Positions 50,816-50,887 of a DNA stretch of 50,887 nucleotides are shown piece by piece. Every line of letters begins with the position of its first letter. Position 1 is the stretch's first letter. The stretch spans positions 1 through 50,887 of the forward strand of contig REAP01000076.1 in NCBI GenBank assembly GCA_004294385.1, written 5' to 3'. The position numbers and the translations under genes are program-made. The notes under the pieces are model-generated. The model saw only the letters and a program-made list of their open reading frames with translations. It did no database searches and was not told where the DNA came from. The DNA is from Oscillatoriales cyanobacterium (GTDB taxonomy: Bacteria > Cyanobacteriota > Cyanobacteriia > Cyanobacteriales > Microcoleaceae).

Positions 50816-50887
50816 CTCAGAGTCTTTAGACCTGAGAGGGAAACGACGCGGGTGGTTTTAACCACCGTGAATCCCCTTGCGGGGTGG
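50816..50887 (+). ncRNA. Three-hairpin structure, IS605-end or omega-RNA-like (cut by window)
   Basis: Three hairpins in a row: ctcag-a-gtc / gac-ctgag (50816-50836, loop ttta), ggtggtt / aaccacc (50851-50866), and cccc / gggg (50873-50884). The ctttagac box and the final aatcccc..gggg stem resemble the right end of IS200/IS605 elements, from which TnpB guide RNAs are made. No tnpB is next to it on this strand. The structure runs off the window edge. The hairpins are seen; the identity is inferred. Confidence 0.4.

Noticed and set aside
1..50887. Defence island or complete mobile island
   Set aside because: Only a toxin-antitoxin pair, a dead IS110, XisI and IS605-like remnants were found, far apart and among housekeeping genes. 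No restriction, CRISPR, CBASS, retron or phage genes were recognised.

Overview
The window looks like a chromosome segment of a filamentous cyanobacterium, of the Oscillatoria/Microcoleus/Tychonema kind. Evidence: a chlorophyll synthase gene (chlG), a Ycf20 homologue, a plant-type glycerate kinase, a ribosomal S6 gene standing apart from rpsR, very frequent GCGATCGC/CGATCG (HIP1-type) sites, and many families of short intergenic repeats typical of this group. The genus is inferred, not proven.

Layout. 1-4.3 kb is an accessory patch: an IS605-like hairpin, a small BON-domain gene, a DUF4278 gene, a BrnT/BrnA-type toxin-antitoxin pair, a decayed IS110 insertion sequence with two frameshifts, a 20-bp tandem array and a DUF29 gene. 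4.4-11.5 kb holds chlG, a class A penicillin-binding protein and an orphan RND efflux permease. 11.6-20.9 kb holds a beta-propeller-like unknown, rtcB, a CPBP membrane protease, a tandem histidine phosphatase, a FGGY sugar kinase, glycerate kinase and ycf20. 21-28.9 kb holds a secreted unknown, pcrA, a YkvA-like protein, a SIMPL protein, a DUF4351-type protein, xisI with a broken xisH, and a CofE-like protein. 29.1-35.1 kb is a co-directional housekeeping block: GNAT, ruvX, DUF3727, mltG, yqeG, proB. 35.5-45.2 kb holds an unknown helical protein, ndk, a three-gene signalling operon (Cache/HAMP/PAS histidine kinase, single-domain receiver, receiver-adenylate cyclase), a PhoX phosphatase and an OmpR-type regulator with a degenerate receiver. 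45.8-50.8 kb holds a creatininase-family gene, rpsF, a sugar ABC permease and a PgpH-like 7TM-HD phosphodiesterase. The right edge carries three hairpins resembling an IS605-type end.

The most unusual aspect is the non-coding DNA. Almost every gap contains one of at least six repeat families: tandem heptamers of many unrelated sequences, all with period 7 and several touching start codons; palindromic elements built on a variable (a/c)gggcaagatgccc(g/t) hairpin; nested multi-hairpin elements in two copies; long inverted repeats sharing one loop; C/G-rich hairpins; and a palindrome that also lies inside a reading frame. Some have entered genes in frame (FGGY kinase, PgpH-like protein) or replaced a 5' end (ruvX). 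I saw no CRISPR array, no tRNA or rRNA gene, and no complete defence island. The best candidates for something undescribed are the repeat families, the degenerate SphR-like regulator beside phoX, and the kinase-receiver-cyclase operon.
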